64,000 bases of DNA from Yarrowia lipolytica (Eukaryota; Ascomycota; Dipodascomycetes; Dipodascales), in contig NC_090775.1 of the NCBI RefSeq assembly GCF_001761485.1, forward strand, positions 3,851,001-3,915,000, read 5' to 3'. How positions within the stretch are numbered: position 1 is the first letter of the stretch; the number at the start of each line of letters is the position of its first letter. This document shows, piece by piece, positions 29,654-39,226 of the stretch. A program made the translations under genes and the position numbers. The notes beneath the pieces were generated by a model. That model had not been told where the DNA came from. It saw only the letters and a program-made list of their open reading frames with translations, and did not search any database.

Positions 29654-31033
29654 TGCTTCCGTGTCTGTTTCAGAGCCTATCGGTGGTTATCGGAGGACCT
29701 GATGGATCCAAAAGTGGTGGATACGGGTCAGAAGGAACACTCCCGACTCTGTTGCTACTAGACTGGAACAATTTATTATACCTTTTTTTTTTTCTGCATA
29801 TACCAATCATTTAATTTATAACTTTGGCTGTGGAAAGAATAAACCTTTTGAAATGAATGGTACGCTTGCAAGAATATTAACTAATTAAACACGTTTAGTG
29901 TCATGGTCCCAACTTGGCACGTACCTATTTCTCAGTAAAAAAATCATAAAAAAAACCTGGTTCGTCCCGTGTTGTATGTTGGGTCCACATAAGCTTCGCG
30001 TGTTTTGTTCGGTTCATTCGGAAAAGCCACACTCCAGGTCTCCAGTTCTCTAATCTCAATCCTTCCATTGCCCCTCTTCCGTTTGCATTGCCTTTGAAAA
30101 CGTCTCCTTGTGGTTCTTCTTCGTCATTGGTTTGGTTCTGCGTCCCCTGTGGTGACTACGCGCCCTGCTACGCTGTTCTCTCGGTGGCCTCGGCCGCCTT
30201 TTACGCTTGCTACTGTCTCCTTCAGGGCCCGTTTTAGATCAACCTCCTCTGTTAGTTACACCTTAACATGCCCTTGGTTCAGTTGTCTCAGGATAATACG
30301 TAATAGGCGATACAACGGCTACTGGTTTTAGACCTATGTAACATTGATGAACAAATACTCGTATCAAGTGATTGTCGATCCAAGAAAAAAAGCTATTCCC
30401 TTGGCAGTGCTTCGTTGTTCATGTCGCAGTAATTCTATTATTGATCACGTATGTATATTGTCTGCATTTACTCCTCACGTACCCATTCGTAGCGATACGT
30501 CGTTAAGCCAAAGCTGCTTCGAAGATCTTTTAGTCAGTATAATAACACATTCTCAGTTTCTTAAACCGTAAGATATCTTCAAATCACTGATTATGTCTTC
30601 ACACGAGGGCTTCGGAACTACAGTTCTTGTTCCTCTTTTATATACCCACACTAACTATAGATCATGAGAGAGATGGATGCCCCGCCTCCACCTCATCCCT
30701 TAGTTAAGCTTCTACTTAGCTCATAGACTAAGGCGCTACGTACTGTAAGTTTCCAGGTCTCCGAGGGCCGCACAACTACAAATACAGCCAAGCTAGAAAA
30801 TAAAGGAAGACCTGGAAACAATTGACGAGAAACAATTCGTCAATTGTTTCAGTCTCATTAGCACTTACCACTACTTGTATGTATTCTTGCACCCTTCCAT
30901 TACCACCTCACATGCTACCTACTTCCGGGTAACTACCTGTAGAACCTAACTTTCTCCTGATGCACACTATGGTCAACACACAGCAAAGTTCAGCAAGACG
31001 TCGTCGACGACAGTCACTATCACACAGCACAAG
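29654..31033. other. Upstream region of the V-ATPase gene
   Basis: 1.38 kb without a supported gene. It should include the promoters of the unknown membrane protein (minus) and of VPH1 (plus). There are homopolymer A/T tracts at about 29782-29793 and 29936-29957. Two overlapping inverted repeats at 30749-30850 are listed separately. Short frames near 30110-30331 (plus) and 30136-30250 (minus) have no recognised product. Confidence 0.5.
30749..30850. repeat. Two overlapping perfect inverted repeats
   Basis: First pair: GTTTCCAGGTCT (30749-30760) with AGACCTGGAAAC (30808-30819), 12 bases perfect, spacer 47. Second pair: GAAACAATTGACGA (30815-30828) with TCGTCAATTGTTTC (30837-30850), 14 bases perfect, loop GAAACAAT. 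The word GAAAC at 30815-30819 belongs to both stems, so the two hairpins exclude each other. GAAACAATT is also directly repeated (30815 and 30829). Lies 184 bases upstream of the VPH1 start codon. Confidence 0.85.
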
Positions 31034-33531
31034 ATGCCCGAATCCAACCAGTCTGGCGAGGCCATTTTCCGTGAGTACTATGCGAACATGTGGCTCGAGT
31101 GAAACATACGTGACCCGTCCATTGCCACAACAACTCGTCTCATACTAACCCAGGCTCTGCGGAGATGTCGCTGGTTCAGCTGTACATTGCCAGTGAAATT
31201 GGACGAGAAACGGTTATGTCTCTGGGCGAGCTTGGACTCGTGCAATTCCGAGACCTCAACAAGAAGGTCAATGTCTTTCAGCGAAACTTCATCCAGGAGG
31301 TCCGACGACTCGACAATGTCGACCGACAGCTGCGTCTGTTTGAGCGAGAATGTGAAAAGGAGGGACTAACCCTCGAGGACGGCGATCCCCACAGTGCTGC
31401 TTCTGCCTCCGACATTGATGCCCTGGTGGCTCTGGGCGATACTCTCGAGAAACGAATCACCGAACTTCGAGACGCCGAGGAGCGAGTCACTGAATCTCAG
31501 ACCGAGTCGCAGGAACTGCGAGCTGTGCTCACCGAAACCGCCAAGTTTTTCGACCAGCGAGCCGGAGGCGGCAGCCGGGACATTGAGTCGCAATCTCTGC
31601 GAAACGTCCAGTTTGTTGCTGGAGTTATTCCCCGAGACCGAGTCGAGGTGCTGGAGCGAATTCTGTGGCGAGTGCTGCGAGGAAACCTGTTCCTCGAGAC
31701 CGCTGAGTTTGGAGGAGACGACGGAGACAAGTCCGTGTTCATTGTGTTCTCCCACGGAGCGGAAATCATCTCCAAGGTGGAGCGAATCGCCAAAACTCTG
31801 GACGCCCACCTGTACTGGATTGCCGATGATGTTCGAGAACGAGAGAACCAGCTCCAGGAGGTCAACCAGAAGCTGTCCGACATCGATATTGTGTCGCAGC
31901 GAACCCGACACACCCTTAACACCGAGCTTCGTCTGATTGCCCAGAAGCTGCCCAACTGGCGAGTCATTGTCATCAAGGAAAAGAGCGTATACTCTACTCT
32001 CAACCTGTTCCAGTACGACACCAACCGAAAAGTGCTCATCGGCGAAGGCTGGGTGCCCAAGGACGACATTTCCAAGGTCAAGACCACCCTCAAGTCCATC
32101 ACCGACGAGGCTGACGTCGAGATCCCCTCTGTTCTTAACGTCCTCGAAACCTCTCGAACCCCTCCCACTTACCATCGAACCAACAAGTTCACTTCGGCCT
32201 TTCAGCTCATTGTCGACGCTTACGGTATCTCTTCTTACCGAGAAGTCAACCCCGGTCTGCCTACCATCGTCACCTTCCCCTTTATGTTCGCTATCATGTT
32301 TGGTGACATTGGCCACGGGTTCATTCTCTTCCTGGCCGCCTTTGCCCTGGTCTACTATGAAGCCAAGATTGGCAAGATGAAGCGAGACGAAATCTTCGAC
32401 ATGGCCTACCAGGGACGATACATTCTGCTGCTCATGGGAGCCTTCTCCATGTACACCGGATTCATGTATAACGATATCTTCTCCAAATCCATGACCCTGT
32501 TCAAGCCCGGATGGGCCTGGCCCGAGTCGTGGAAGGAGGGACAGACCATCCAGGCTCACCAGACCGGCGTCTACGCCTTTGGTCTGGACCCCACCTGGCA
32601 CGGAACCGACAACAACCTGTTGTTCACCAACTCTTACAAGATGAAGCTGTCCGTCCTCATGGGCCACGTGCATATGACCTATTCCTTCTTCCTGTCTCTT
32701 GTCAACTACATCTTCTTCGGCTCTGTTGTCGACTTCTGGGGTAACTTTGTGCCAGGTCTGCTCTTCATGCAGGGTATCTTTGGTTACCTTGCCCTTACTA
32801 TTGTGTACAAGTGGACTGTGGACTGGGTCGCCATTGGCCAGCAGCCCCCCTCTCTGCTTGATACCCTCATTAACATGTTCCTAGCTCCCGGTAAGGTCCC
32901 TGTGCCTCTGTACCCCGGCCAGGCATATGTTCAGGTCATTCTCGTTGTCATCGCTCTCATCTGTGTGCCCTGGCTGCTGCTTGTCAAGCCTCTGTGGCTA
33001 CGACGAGACATGCAGAAGCATGAGTACGAGCGGGTATCTGGCAACGGCGGTCCTCTAGACCTGCTTGATGCCCCCGATCAGCTCGAAGAGACTGTCGGAG
33101 ACACTCCTGGAGACGCCACCGGAGGAGACGACTTTGATGATGAGGAGGAGGAGGAACATGGATTTGGTGACATTGTCATTCATCAGGTCATCCACACCAT
33201 TGAGTTCTGCCTCAACTGTGTGTCCCATACAGCCTCATACCTGCGACTGTGGGCTCTGTCTCTTGCCCATGCCCAGCTGTCTACTGTTCTGTGGGACATG
33301 ACCCTGCAGGCCGCCTTTGGCTTCTCCGGAGTCGTGGGTGTCATAATGACCGTTATTCTCTTTGGAATGTGGTTTGTGCTCACCGTGGTTATTCTGGTCT
33401 GTATGGAGGGTACTTCGGCCATGCTGCATTCTCTTCGTCTGCATTGGGTTGAGTCCATGTCCAAGTTCTTCGAGGGTGAGGGCACTCCCTACGAGCCCTT
33501 CTCCTTCAAGGACGAATTGGCTACTAACTGA
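31034..33531 (+). CDS. VPH1: Vacuolar-type ATPase subunit a, one intron
   Basis: 804 residues; yeast Vph1 has 840. This is the large membrane subunit forming the proton half-channels of the V-ATPase. Exon 1 (31034-31070) encodes [12 protein letters not shown] plus one base. The intron (31071-31153, 83 bases) runs GTGAGT to TACTAACCCAG, and the join reads [20 protein letters not shown], as in yeast FRSAEMALVQFYI. The N-terminal half is cytosolic with coiled coils; the C-terminal half has about eight membrane helices beginning near [20 protein letters not shown]. The essential Arg lies in [18 protein letters not shown], near residue 709. One gene is seen here; whether it serves vacuole, Golgi (Stv1 role) or both cannot be told. 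It converges on DCS1, 77 bases apart. Confidence 0.96.
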
Positions 33532-33608
33532 TAGCCTAGCATTCTAACATAATACATTTTAAACATTTAGCCGATGAGTCTACCTATAGATATATAATCA
33601 CAGTAAGC

Positions 33609-34535
33609 CTAAGCCTCTGTGTGTGCTTTGATGGCAGTCCAGAGCTTATGGTTCTCACCAAGAGCGTAAGTGAGAGTCTTCTGACTGTATCCCTTTTCTC
33701 CAAGGAAACCAAGATCATCAATAACGTCGTTTAACAAGATGGCCTTGCCAACCAGCTGACTGCTTCCAAGACCCTCGTTGTTGATATGGACTACATGGAC
33801 GTGGAGATGGTAGTAAGAGGGCTGGTAGTGCACAAAGACCCGCAGAAAGGACCTGTCGACATTATACTTGTCTTTGACCACCTTGTATATGTCTTCTCTG
33901 AGCTCCTTGAGCCACTGTATGTGAGAGTGGTTGAGATCTCTGATAGAAGTAATGGGCTTTCCACTCTCTCCCTGGCCCTCGAGGTTTCTCAAAGAGATAG
34001 CTACCAAATACAAGGAGTTGACATTCTTTCTGTCCCATTTCATGTCAGGTAGAAGAACAAACGAATCCTCCTTTCGATACACCACATCTTCCGCCTCCTT
34101 GCCATGGTACAGAATGTTATGTACCCACTGGATTCGGCTTCCGAGCTGAGTCTCAATGTATGGCCAAGTAACCTGCTGATACAGCTCAGGGGTCTCGACC
34201 ACCATTCGAGTTTGCTGCTGCGAATACTTTTGAACATGTGTTTCGGATGCTGGGTAAATGAGGTTGATCTTGACTCCGGGCCGCTTATTCACGTCCTGCG
34301 CGAGAGTGGCGAGGTTCCAGTGGTACACGTCGTTATTTTCGAGCTGCTTGACCTCTGGAAAGATGTCTGGCGAGGCAAACTGTTTTAAGTACGCTTCATC
34401 GGTAACTTCAAATGGCAGTTTCTCAACCGTCAAGATCGCATTGTCGTCGCCAATCGTACCCAACAGCGTCACGGTCTTTGACTGGCTGTTGAAGTTGAGC
34501 AATTGCGTGAATTGAAAGTCTCGGACTCTGTTCAT
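33609..34535 (-). CDS. DCS1: Scavenger mRNA-decapping enzyme (DcpS / Dcs1)
   Basis: 308 residues from the ATG at 34535 (MNRVRDFQFTQLLNF). The frame stays open 37 codons further upstream, but that part is hydrophobic, low in codon quality, and overlaps a palindrome cluster, so I reject it. The enzyme hydrolyses the cap left after 3'-to-5' mRNA decay. The N-terminal swapped domain is followed by the HIT domain, with YYHLHVHVVH carrying the His-x-His-x-His triad near residue 245-254. KWDRKNVNSLYLVAI and LRVFVHYQPSYYHLHVHV are family hallmarks. The gene diverges from the probable MED9 gene with 365 bases between starts. Confidence 0.94.
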   Translation of the reverse strand: MNRVRDFQFTQLLNFNSQSKTVTLLGTIGDDNAILTVEKLPFEVTDEAYLKQFASPDIFPEVKQLENNDVYHWNLATLAQDVNKRPGVKINLIYPASETHVQKYSQQQTRMVVETPELYQQVTWPYIETQLGSRIQWVHNILYHGKEAEDVVYRKEDSFVLLPDMKWDRKNVNSLYLVAISLRNLEGQGESGKPITSIRDLNHSHIQWLKELREDIYKVVKDKYNVDRSFLRVFVHYQPSYYHLHVHVVHINNEGLGSSQLVGKAILLNDVIDDLGFLGEKGYSQKTLTYALGENHKLWTAIKAHTEA

Positions 34536-34900
34536 TGTCGTTGTAGTGGAGTGGAGGGGGCGACACAAGTACAAGTATAGTATGTACTGTATGTACTGTA
34601 CACGAAGAATGTTGCACAGGATCGAAATTACTGACAGGCTTGACATAAGAACATTATAATCATCGTGTTAAAAAGGAGCGGGAAAAGAGGTGGTAATCAC
34701 GCGGTAAGTACAAAATTATGATGAATATATTTGGCACATCTGAAAAAAAAAATTGGTGCAAAAACATTCCAAACCCTCTGTTCCCTACAGATTACTCCTA
34801 TCGTGCTGTTTCAACAGAGGCCGTTCAAAATCACTGATAAAGTTCTGAGCATTCCAATACAGACATAAGCGAACGATTCTTTTCACTATCAACTAACGAC
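34536..34900. promoter_or_regulatory. Divergent promoter region of DCS1 and the probable MED9 gene
   Basis: 365 bases between the two start codons; nothing coding. A-rich tract at 34743-34752. ACATAAGCGAACG and an A/C-rich stretch precede the right-hand ATG. Confidence 0.5.
34565..34602. repeat. Palindrome cluster in the DCS1 leader region
   Basis: ACAAGTACAAGTATAG followed by two copies of TATGTACTG and a TACAC end, starting 30 bases upstream of the DCS1 start codon. This is the one cluster that would lie in a promoter or leader instead of a 3' region. Confidence 0.55.
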
Positions 34901-35395
34901 ATGTCGACGCCAGCTACAGGTCTGTCTACAGGCGACACTACGCACACAGCAACGGCCAGCGCCACGTCACAGACGCCTCTGGAGGTGTTGCAACAAATCG
35001 ACTTCATGCCTCACGTCCAGGCGCTGGTCTCCAAGATTGTGAACGGCCAGATCTCCGTCAAGGACGCCGACAACGAGAGTGGAGCCGTCAAGGTGCGTAT
35101 TGCCAAGGCCAAGGCTGCTCTGGCCGAGATGGACGGGCTGGACGAAACCATCCATTCGCGCCAGGCCAAAATCGTGTCTCTGGACCAGCAGATTCAGAAG
35201 AAGCTGGAGCTGCTTAAGTCGTTCAAGCAGATGGCTGAGGCAGAGGGCTTTGATTTGTCTGAACAAGAGCCTACCGAGGCCAAGAAGGAGGATTCAGCGA
35301 CTACGACAGCTACAACCACTGCTGAGGCTCCTCTAGCAAGCTCCAAGACCGAGGTACCCGAAAACGCCATTGAAGAGGATGTTGAAATGAGCTGA
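34901..35395 (+). CDS. MED9: Probable Mediator subunit 9 (Cse2-like)
   Basis: 164 residues. After a Thr/Ala/Ser-rich leader (1-27), residues about 28-115 read IDFMPHVQALVSKIVNGQ, then KVRIAKAKAALAEMDGLDET and a coiled coil IVSLDQQIQKKLELLKSFK. Yeast Med9 has the same plan: a FIPHIFYSLHQI-type helix, a basic IRHRLKLCKSLI helix, then a coiled coil. Med9 sits in the middle module of Mediator, which links activators to RNA polymerase II. The acidic Thr/Ala-rich tail from about 120 is not conserved. The assignment rests on remembered sequence pattern over about 80 residues and is moderate; other short coiled-coil complex subunits remain possible. Confidence 0.6.
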   Translation: MSTPATGLSTGDTTHTATASATSQTPLEVLQQIDFMPHVQALVSKIVNGQISVKDADNESGAVKVRIAKAKAALAEMDGLDETIHSRQAKIVSLDQQIQKKLELLKSFKQMAEAEGFDLSEQEPTEAKKEDSATTTATTTAEAPLASSKTEVPENAIEEDVEMS

Positions 35396-35978
35396 ATGGC
35401 GATGACATTGGGCGCTGAGTGCACAGTTCCCAAAGTTATGCTATTACGGTCTCATAGCTTGGTTGCATGTCGAAGTCGTGCTTGCCTTACCCAGTTTGAC
35501 TATACTTTCCCCACACTTGAGCGTGGAACCTCTTACAGGAGTCCACGGTTGAGAGGGGTGGCGTTCGGTGGGGGGTGGTAGGGGTGGTGGTAGTGGTAGT
35601 GGTTTTGAGAGCAACGTCTAGAGTTGGCCTTGTCGTGCACCTTCCAATATCTGACACCTCCAGCTTCGTCCATCACGTCATTACCTAAGTATGTTCGTGT
35701 TTCAGGTGGCTGTCACTATGGAATTCTGGCGTACCGCTTTAGTGCATCAGCCGCCGAACTCGTGACCTGTCTTACAAGTTACAACCCTCAACCGGCCACA
35801 GTGCTGCAGCTATTCACTCGCTTGTTTCTTGTTTTTTGTTTCTTGTTCTGTCCCACCTGAAGCTTTCACTTTTGTTTAGAGTCCATATAGCTAAATTGCT
35901 CCGTCACTTGTCTAATACAACCACCCACCAACCTACAGTCAACAGTACATCGTACACTCAACCCCAGTAATCCCACCA
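35396..35978. other. Intergenic region, no supported gene
   Basis: 583 bases between two plus-strand genes. It contains a G/T-rich run GGGGGGTGGTAGGGGTGG near 35571-35590, part of a purine-rich stretch that could form unusual DNA, and a C/A-rich leader (about 35915-35975) before the next gene. No gene seen. Confidence 0.5.
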
Positions 35979-36491
35979 ATGCTCCCTACCACCCTTTCCA
36001 ACCCCTCGTCGACGTGCGTGTCCGTGGGATCCGACACAGAGTACCAGCGCTATCTGTCGGGTACGCCGTCAGAGGTCACATCGGTGCCTTCACGACCCCT
36101 GTCTCGAAGCTCCACGTTATCGGGCATCTCCACGACCGCCACTCTGGACGGTGTGGAGGGCAAGAGAACACGTGGCCGGCTCCACGACCTGATTCCCACG
36201 TCGGACGCCACCCTGGACATTGGCCACAGTGAGCCCCACGCACAGCCAGACGACGAGGTGCGCCAGACTGGGCCCCCCAACAGCGCTCAAGCCGCTCGAC
36301 AACAATCTACGACTACTAACAACAATAACAACAACGACATTAACGCAACGACACCGACGCTGTCGGCATCACCGGACGAGCACACGCAACTCGACAAGGG
36401 CACCACCCGTCCCGTCACCATCGAGGAGAAGATTGAGCTCATGGAAGGAGGTCCCCAGAGCGATCTGCCTAACGAGAGCGATTTTGCATAA
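35979..36491 (+). CDS. Unrecognised disordered protein
   Basis: 170 residues from the ATG at 35979, after a C/A-rich leader typical of the yeast genes here. The whole protein is polar and low in hydrophobic residues: Ser/Thr-rich (SRPLSRSSTLSGISTTATLD, about 39-58), with an Asn/Thr run (TTTNNNNNNDIN) near 111-122, and the only ordered-looking piece is the C-terminal TIEEKIELMEGG (about 146-157). RPLSRSSTLSG and KRTRGRLHDLIP look like kinase-target or short docking motifs, by inference. No domain recognised. Codon use is ordinary, and the frame is closed by TAA before an A/T-rich 3' region. It may be a small regulatory protein. Confidence 0.5.
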   Translation: MLPTTLSNPSSTCVSVGSDTEYQRYLSGTPSEVTSVPSRPLSRSSTLSGISTTATLDGVEGKRTRGRLHDLIPTSDATLDIGHSEPHAQPDDEVRQTGPPNSAQAARQQSTTTNNNNNNDINATTPTLSASPDEHTQLDKGTTRPVTIEEKIELMEGGPQSDLPNESDFA

Positions 36492-37212
36492 AGCCCGCTT
36501 GTGTTCCCTATCTTCTATTATTATTCTCTACAAGTACTGGGGTTTTTTTCTCTACTAGCATCTAACGGAAAAATGGCACGAACAGCAAAATACTCAATGT
36601 ATATTATTCTAGAAAGGTCCTTCTGTAGGACCCTGGCGTGTCGACCAACTGTCACTTTTAACACCTTCTCTAACGTCTCATCGTACATCGCAGATAGTTA
36701 CATGCAATAAGGTTACAAGCGGGGATGGAAGTGACCACCCACTCAGAGCGGGTGTGCTTGGGCGCTGTACCGTGAAATATGTGGCGAGTGGACACAACAC
36801 CAATGTTGCAGTCTTTGGCATCACACCTTGGCATACAACTAAGCTCCACGGAAAGCGGCTTTATATATAGCGTTTTGGATCAAAAGGGAACAGTTTCGAA
36901 CCAGCTCATGGCTACACACCGTCGAGTGTGCATGAACCAATCAGAGACGCTAAATCTATTGATGTGGAACAAGTCATATGAGAATACACAAAAATACCAT
37001 GGCAATTGTCTTTTCCCGTACAAAAATTTAGTCCTTCGAATTCAAGCACACACAATTGCTGGTGTTTTCCCAACAAATTCTCGCAGACGTCTACAATGTT
37101 CTTCCTCCCTCCCTTATTGCTGCTGACTCAAAGTTACACCGGGTAACACCCACTACGCATTTTTCACTTTTGCAAAACCCGAAACTGAAAGACACTCACC
37201 ATCATATCCGAA
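36492..37212. other. Intergenic region upstream of TOM40
   Basis: 721 bases. Open frames here are short and unrecognised. TTTATATATAGCG at about 36860-36872 looks like a TATA element but is 340 bases from the TOM40 start. GGGTAACACCC near 37141-37151 is a small palindrome-like element 60 bases upstream of the ATG. Confidence 0.45.
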
Positions 37213-38346
37213 ATGTCGACTGCCGTCCCGTCTCTCGGAGAAATCAACGCTCTCAACGTGCCCTCGCTCCCGGGCAACCTGAACACACCCAATCAGACCC
37301 CCGCCTGGACCAACAACCCTCTGTGGGCTTATGTTTCCGAGACCTACAACACCATTGCCGCCAAGCGAAGCGGCCTGAACCTGGTTAACCCCGGCACTCT
37401 CGAGAACCTCAACAAGGAGGTGTCCAAGGATGTTTTCCTCACCAACTACTTCTTCACTGGTCTGCGAGCCGAGATCTCCAAGACCTTCAGCATGAACCCC
37501 GCCTTCCAGGTGTCCCACTCCTTTTCTCTGGGCTCCAAGGTGCTCCCCCCTTACGCCTTTGCTGCTTTCTTCGCCAATGACAACTTCTTCATGCAGGGCA
37601 ACATTGACAATGATTACTCTGTCGCCGCCCGAATGCAGTACTCCTGGTCTAAGGAGTGTGTCTCCAAGGTGAACGCCCAGCTGCAGAACGGCCAGCCCGC
37701 CATGATTCAGCTCGAGCAGGATCTGCAGGGAGCCGACTTCTCCATCAACTTCAAGTCCCTCAACCCCTCCGTTCTCTCCGGCGGTCTCTCCGGTGTCTTC
37801 ATTGGATCTCTGCTCCAGTCTCTGACTCCCAAGCTCGCCGTTGGTCTCGAGGCCATGTACTCTGCCCAGGACCCCCGAATCGGAGAGGCTGCTGTTTCCT
37901 ACTTCGGCCGATACGTGTCTGGCGACTGGGTTGCCTCCGCACAGCTCCAGCAGATGGGTATGGTCCAGGCATCTTTCTGGCGAAAGATCACCGACAAGGT
38001 CGAGGCTGGTGTTGAGGCCAACCTGGCCCTGCTCGGCAAGCCCAACCCCATGATGGGCGGTGTCTCCGGCCCCGAGGGAACCACCACCATCGGCGCCAAG
38101 TACGAGTTCCGACAGTCTGTCTTCCGAGGACAGATTGACTCCACCGGAAAGGTTTCCTGCCTCCTCGAGCGACGTGTCCTCCCCGTTGTCTCTCTGCTCT
38201 TTGCTGGAGAGATTGACCACGTTGCTAACACTTCCAAGGTTGGTCTCGGACTCCAGTTCGAGGCTGGTGCCGACGAGGAGATGATGGCTCAGCAGCAGCA
38301 GATGATGGAGCAGCAGCAGATGATGGAGCAGCAGCAGCAGATGTAA
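37213..38346 (+). CDS. TOM40: Mitochondrial outer-membrane import channel Tom40
   Basis: 377 residues; yeast Tom40 has 387. It forms the beta-barrel pore of the TOM translocase through which nearly all mitochondrial precursors pass. After a polar N-terminus with NPGTLENLNKEVSKDVFLTN (about 59-78), the barrel region runs from about 80 to 350, with FFTGLRAEISKTFSMNPAFQ, GSKVLPPYAFAAFFAN and the late strands KVGLGLQFEAGAD. The C-terminal 25 residues are almost only Gln and Met with Glu (QQQQMMEQQQMMEQQQQM), encoded by a small in-phase tandem repeat. Strong codon bias indicates high expression. No intron. Family call is firm. Confidence 0.95.
   Translation: MSTAVPSLGEINALNVPSLPGNLNTPNQTPAWTNNPLWAYVSETYNTIAAKRSGLNLVNPGTLENLNKEVSKDVFLTNYFFTGLRAEISKTFSMNPAFQVSHSFSLGSKVLPPYAFAAFFANDNFFMQGNIDNDYSVAARMQYSWSKECVSKVNAQLQNGQPAMIQLEQDLQGADFSINFKSLNPSVLSGGLSGVFIGSLLQSLTPKLAVGLEAMYSAQDPRIGEAAVSYFGRYVSGDWVASAQLQQMGMVQASFWRKITDKVEAGVEANLALLGKPNPMMGGVSGPEGTTTIGAKYEFRQSVFRGQIDSTGKVSCLLERRVLPVVSLLFAGEIDHVANTSKVGLGLQFEAGADEEMMAQQQQMMEQQQMMEQQQQM
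38282..38343 (+). repeat. In-frame CAG/ATG tandem repeat at the TOM40 C-terminus
   Basis: Units of (CAG)3-4 plus ATGATGGAG repeat about three times and end just before the stop codon, giving a Gln/Met tail. Length is likely variable between strains. Confidence 0.8.
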
Positions 38347-38775
38347 ATAGTAGATAGATAGTGCTGTATCAATATCATGAACGATCGTACCATATTGAAG
38401 CTGTGAAGGTGTGTAGAGTATGTACGCAGACTATCTAATGATTGAGATCATGTAGCTGTGTGTGATTGATATCATCGCGCAGCGAACATATGGTTGAGTG
38501 TATTCGTGAACATCATAATTGTACATTTGAGATCATCCACTCATGATCTCCGGTGACCGTAGAGGCTGGGCTTCTTCTAAAAACAAACACTCAATACCAT
38601 ACTGGTAGCTATAGTACATACTGTACATACTAAAGTGCGACCATACAATGGACCCTAATACTGGGGATTGATGGTGATTCTAATTGAATCATACAGATAA
38701 TTAGTGAGATGATATTACTGAATACAGAATCCACTGCAACCGAAATACCATACCATAACATAATAGATCATACCT

Positions 38776-38813
38776 CTACTGTACAAGTACAAGTACTGTA
38801 CAAGTTCTTGTAC
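38776..38813. repeat. Palindrome cluster
   Basis: CTACTGTACAAGTACAAG followed by TACTGTACAAGTTCTTGTAC. The last fourteen bases, GTACAAGTTCTTGT and its flank, form a near-perfect palindrome. Confidence 0.6.
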
Positions 38814-39074
38814 CTTTATCGTGAGGTGAGAACTCTCAGTCCCAAATTTGATCATACAGTGTACAGTAGAAATGAACTTGTGAAGAGCTTGAGATGAAAC
38901 TGCAGCGGTATAATACAGTAAGATCGTAGTGGTACGTAGTAGTATCAGGCTACAGCAAGCTGGCTCTGGTTCTGTTCACACTATCATCATACAGCCGCCA
39001 TGATACCCAAGCTCTCAATCCGCAAATACAATTCTTATTGCAGCAGTATGTAATAGTCTATCCGCTGTTTATGT

Positions 39075-39135
39075 AACATACAAGTATGTATGTATGTACA
39101 TACTGTACCTACAAGTATCGATACAAGTACAAGTC
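39075..39135. repeat. Palindrome cluster
   Basis: ACATACAAGTATGTATGTAT, then GTACATACTGTACCTACAAG, then GATACAAGTACAAGTC. ATACAAGTAT-type words alternate with their complements. It lies about 90 bases from the INP1 stop. Confidence 0.6.
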
Positions 39136-39226
39136 TACGTTCGCTCCATTTAGTCGTCAGATGCTAGATTACAAGTATAAATAAGTTAGAGACGCTCTAT
39201 TCTTGAGCAAGGGTGATTGTCGGGTC

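Larger units (their letters stand above)
38347..39226. other. Convergent intergenic region rich in palindromes
   Basis: 880 bases between the stops of TOM40 and INP1. It carries three TAC/GTA palindrome groups (38610-38633, 38776-38813, 39075-39135). No supported gene; a 62-codon frame at 38709-38897 overlaps the palindromes and has no recognisable product. Confidence 0.55.

Noticed and set aside
30136-30250. Minus-strand CTAACAG followed by an open stretch of about 38 codons (EVDLKRALKETVASVKGGRG...)
   Set aside because: It looks like a terminal exon, but no upstream exon with an ATG and a GTGAGT donor could be found, and the product is not recognised.
31366-32673. A 435-codon open frame opposite VPH1
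   Set aside because: Antisense shadow of a conserved V-ATPase subunit.
34536-34646. N-terminal extension of DCS1 by 37 codons
   Set aside because: Hydrophobic, overlaps a palindrome cluster, and the conserved protein starts at the later ATG.
37153-38220. A 355-codon open frame opposite TOM40
   Set aside because: Antisense shadow; the TOM40 frame is conserved end to end.
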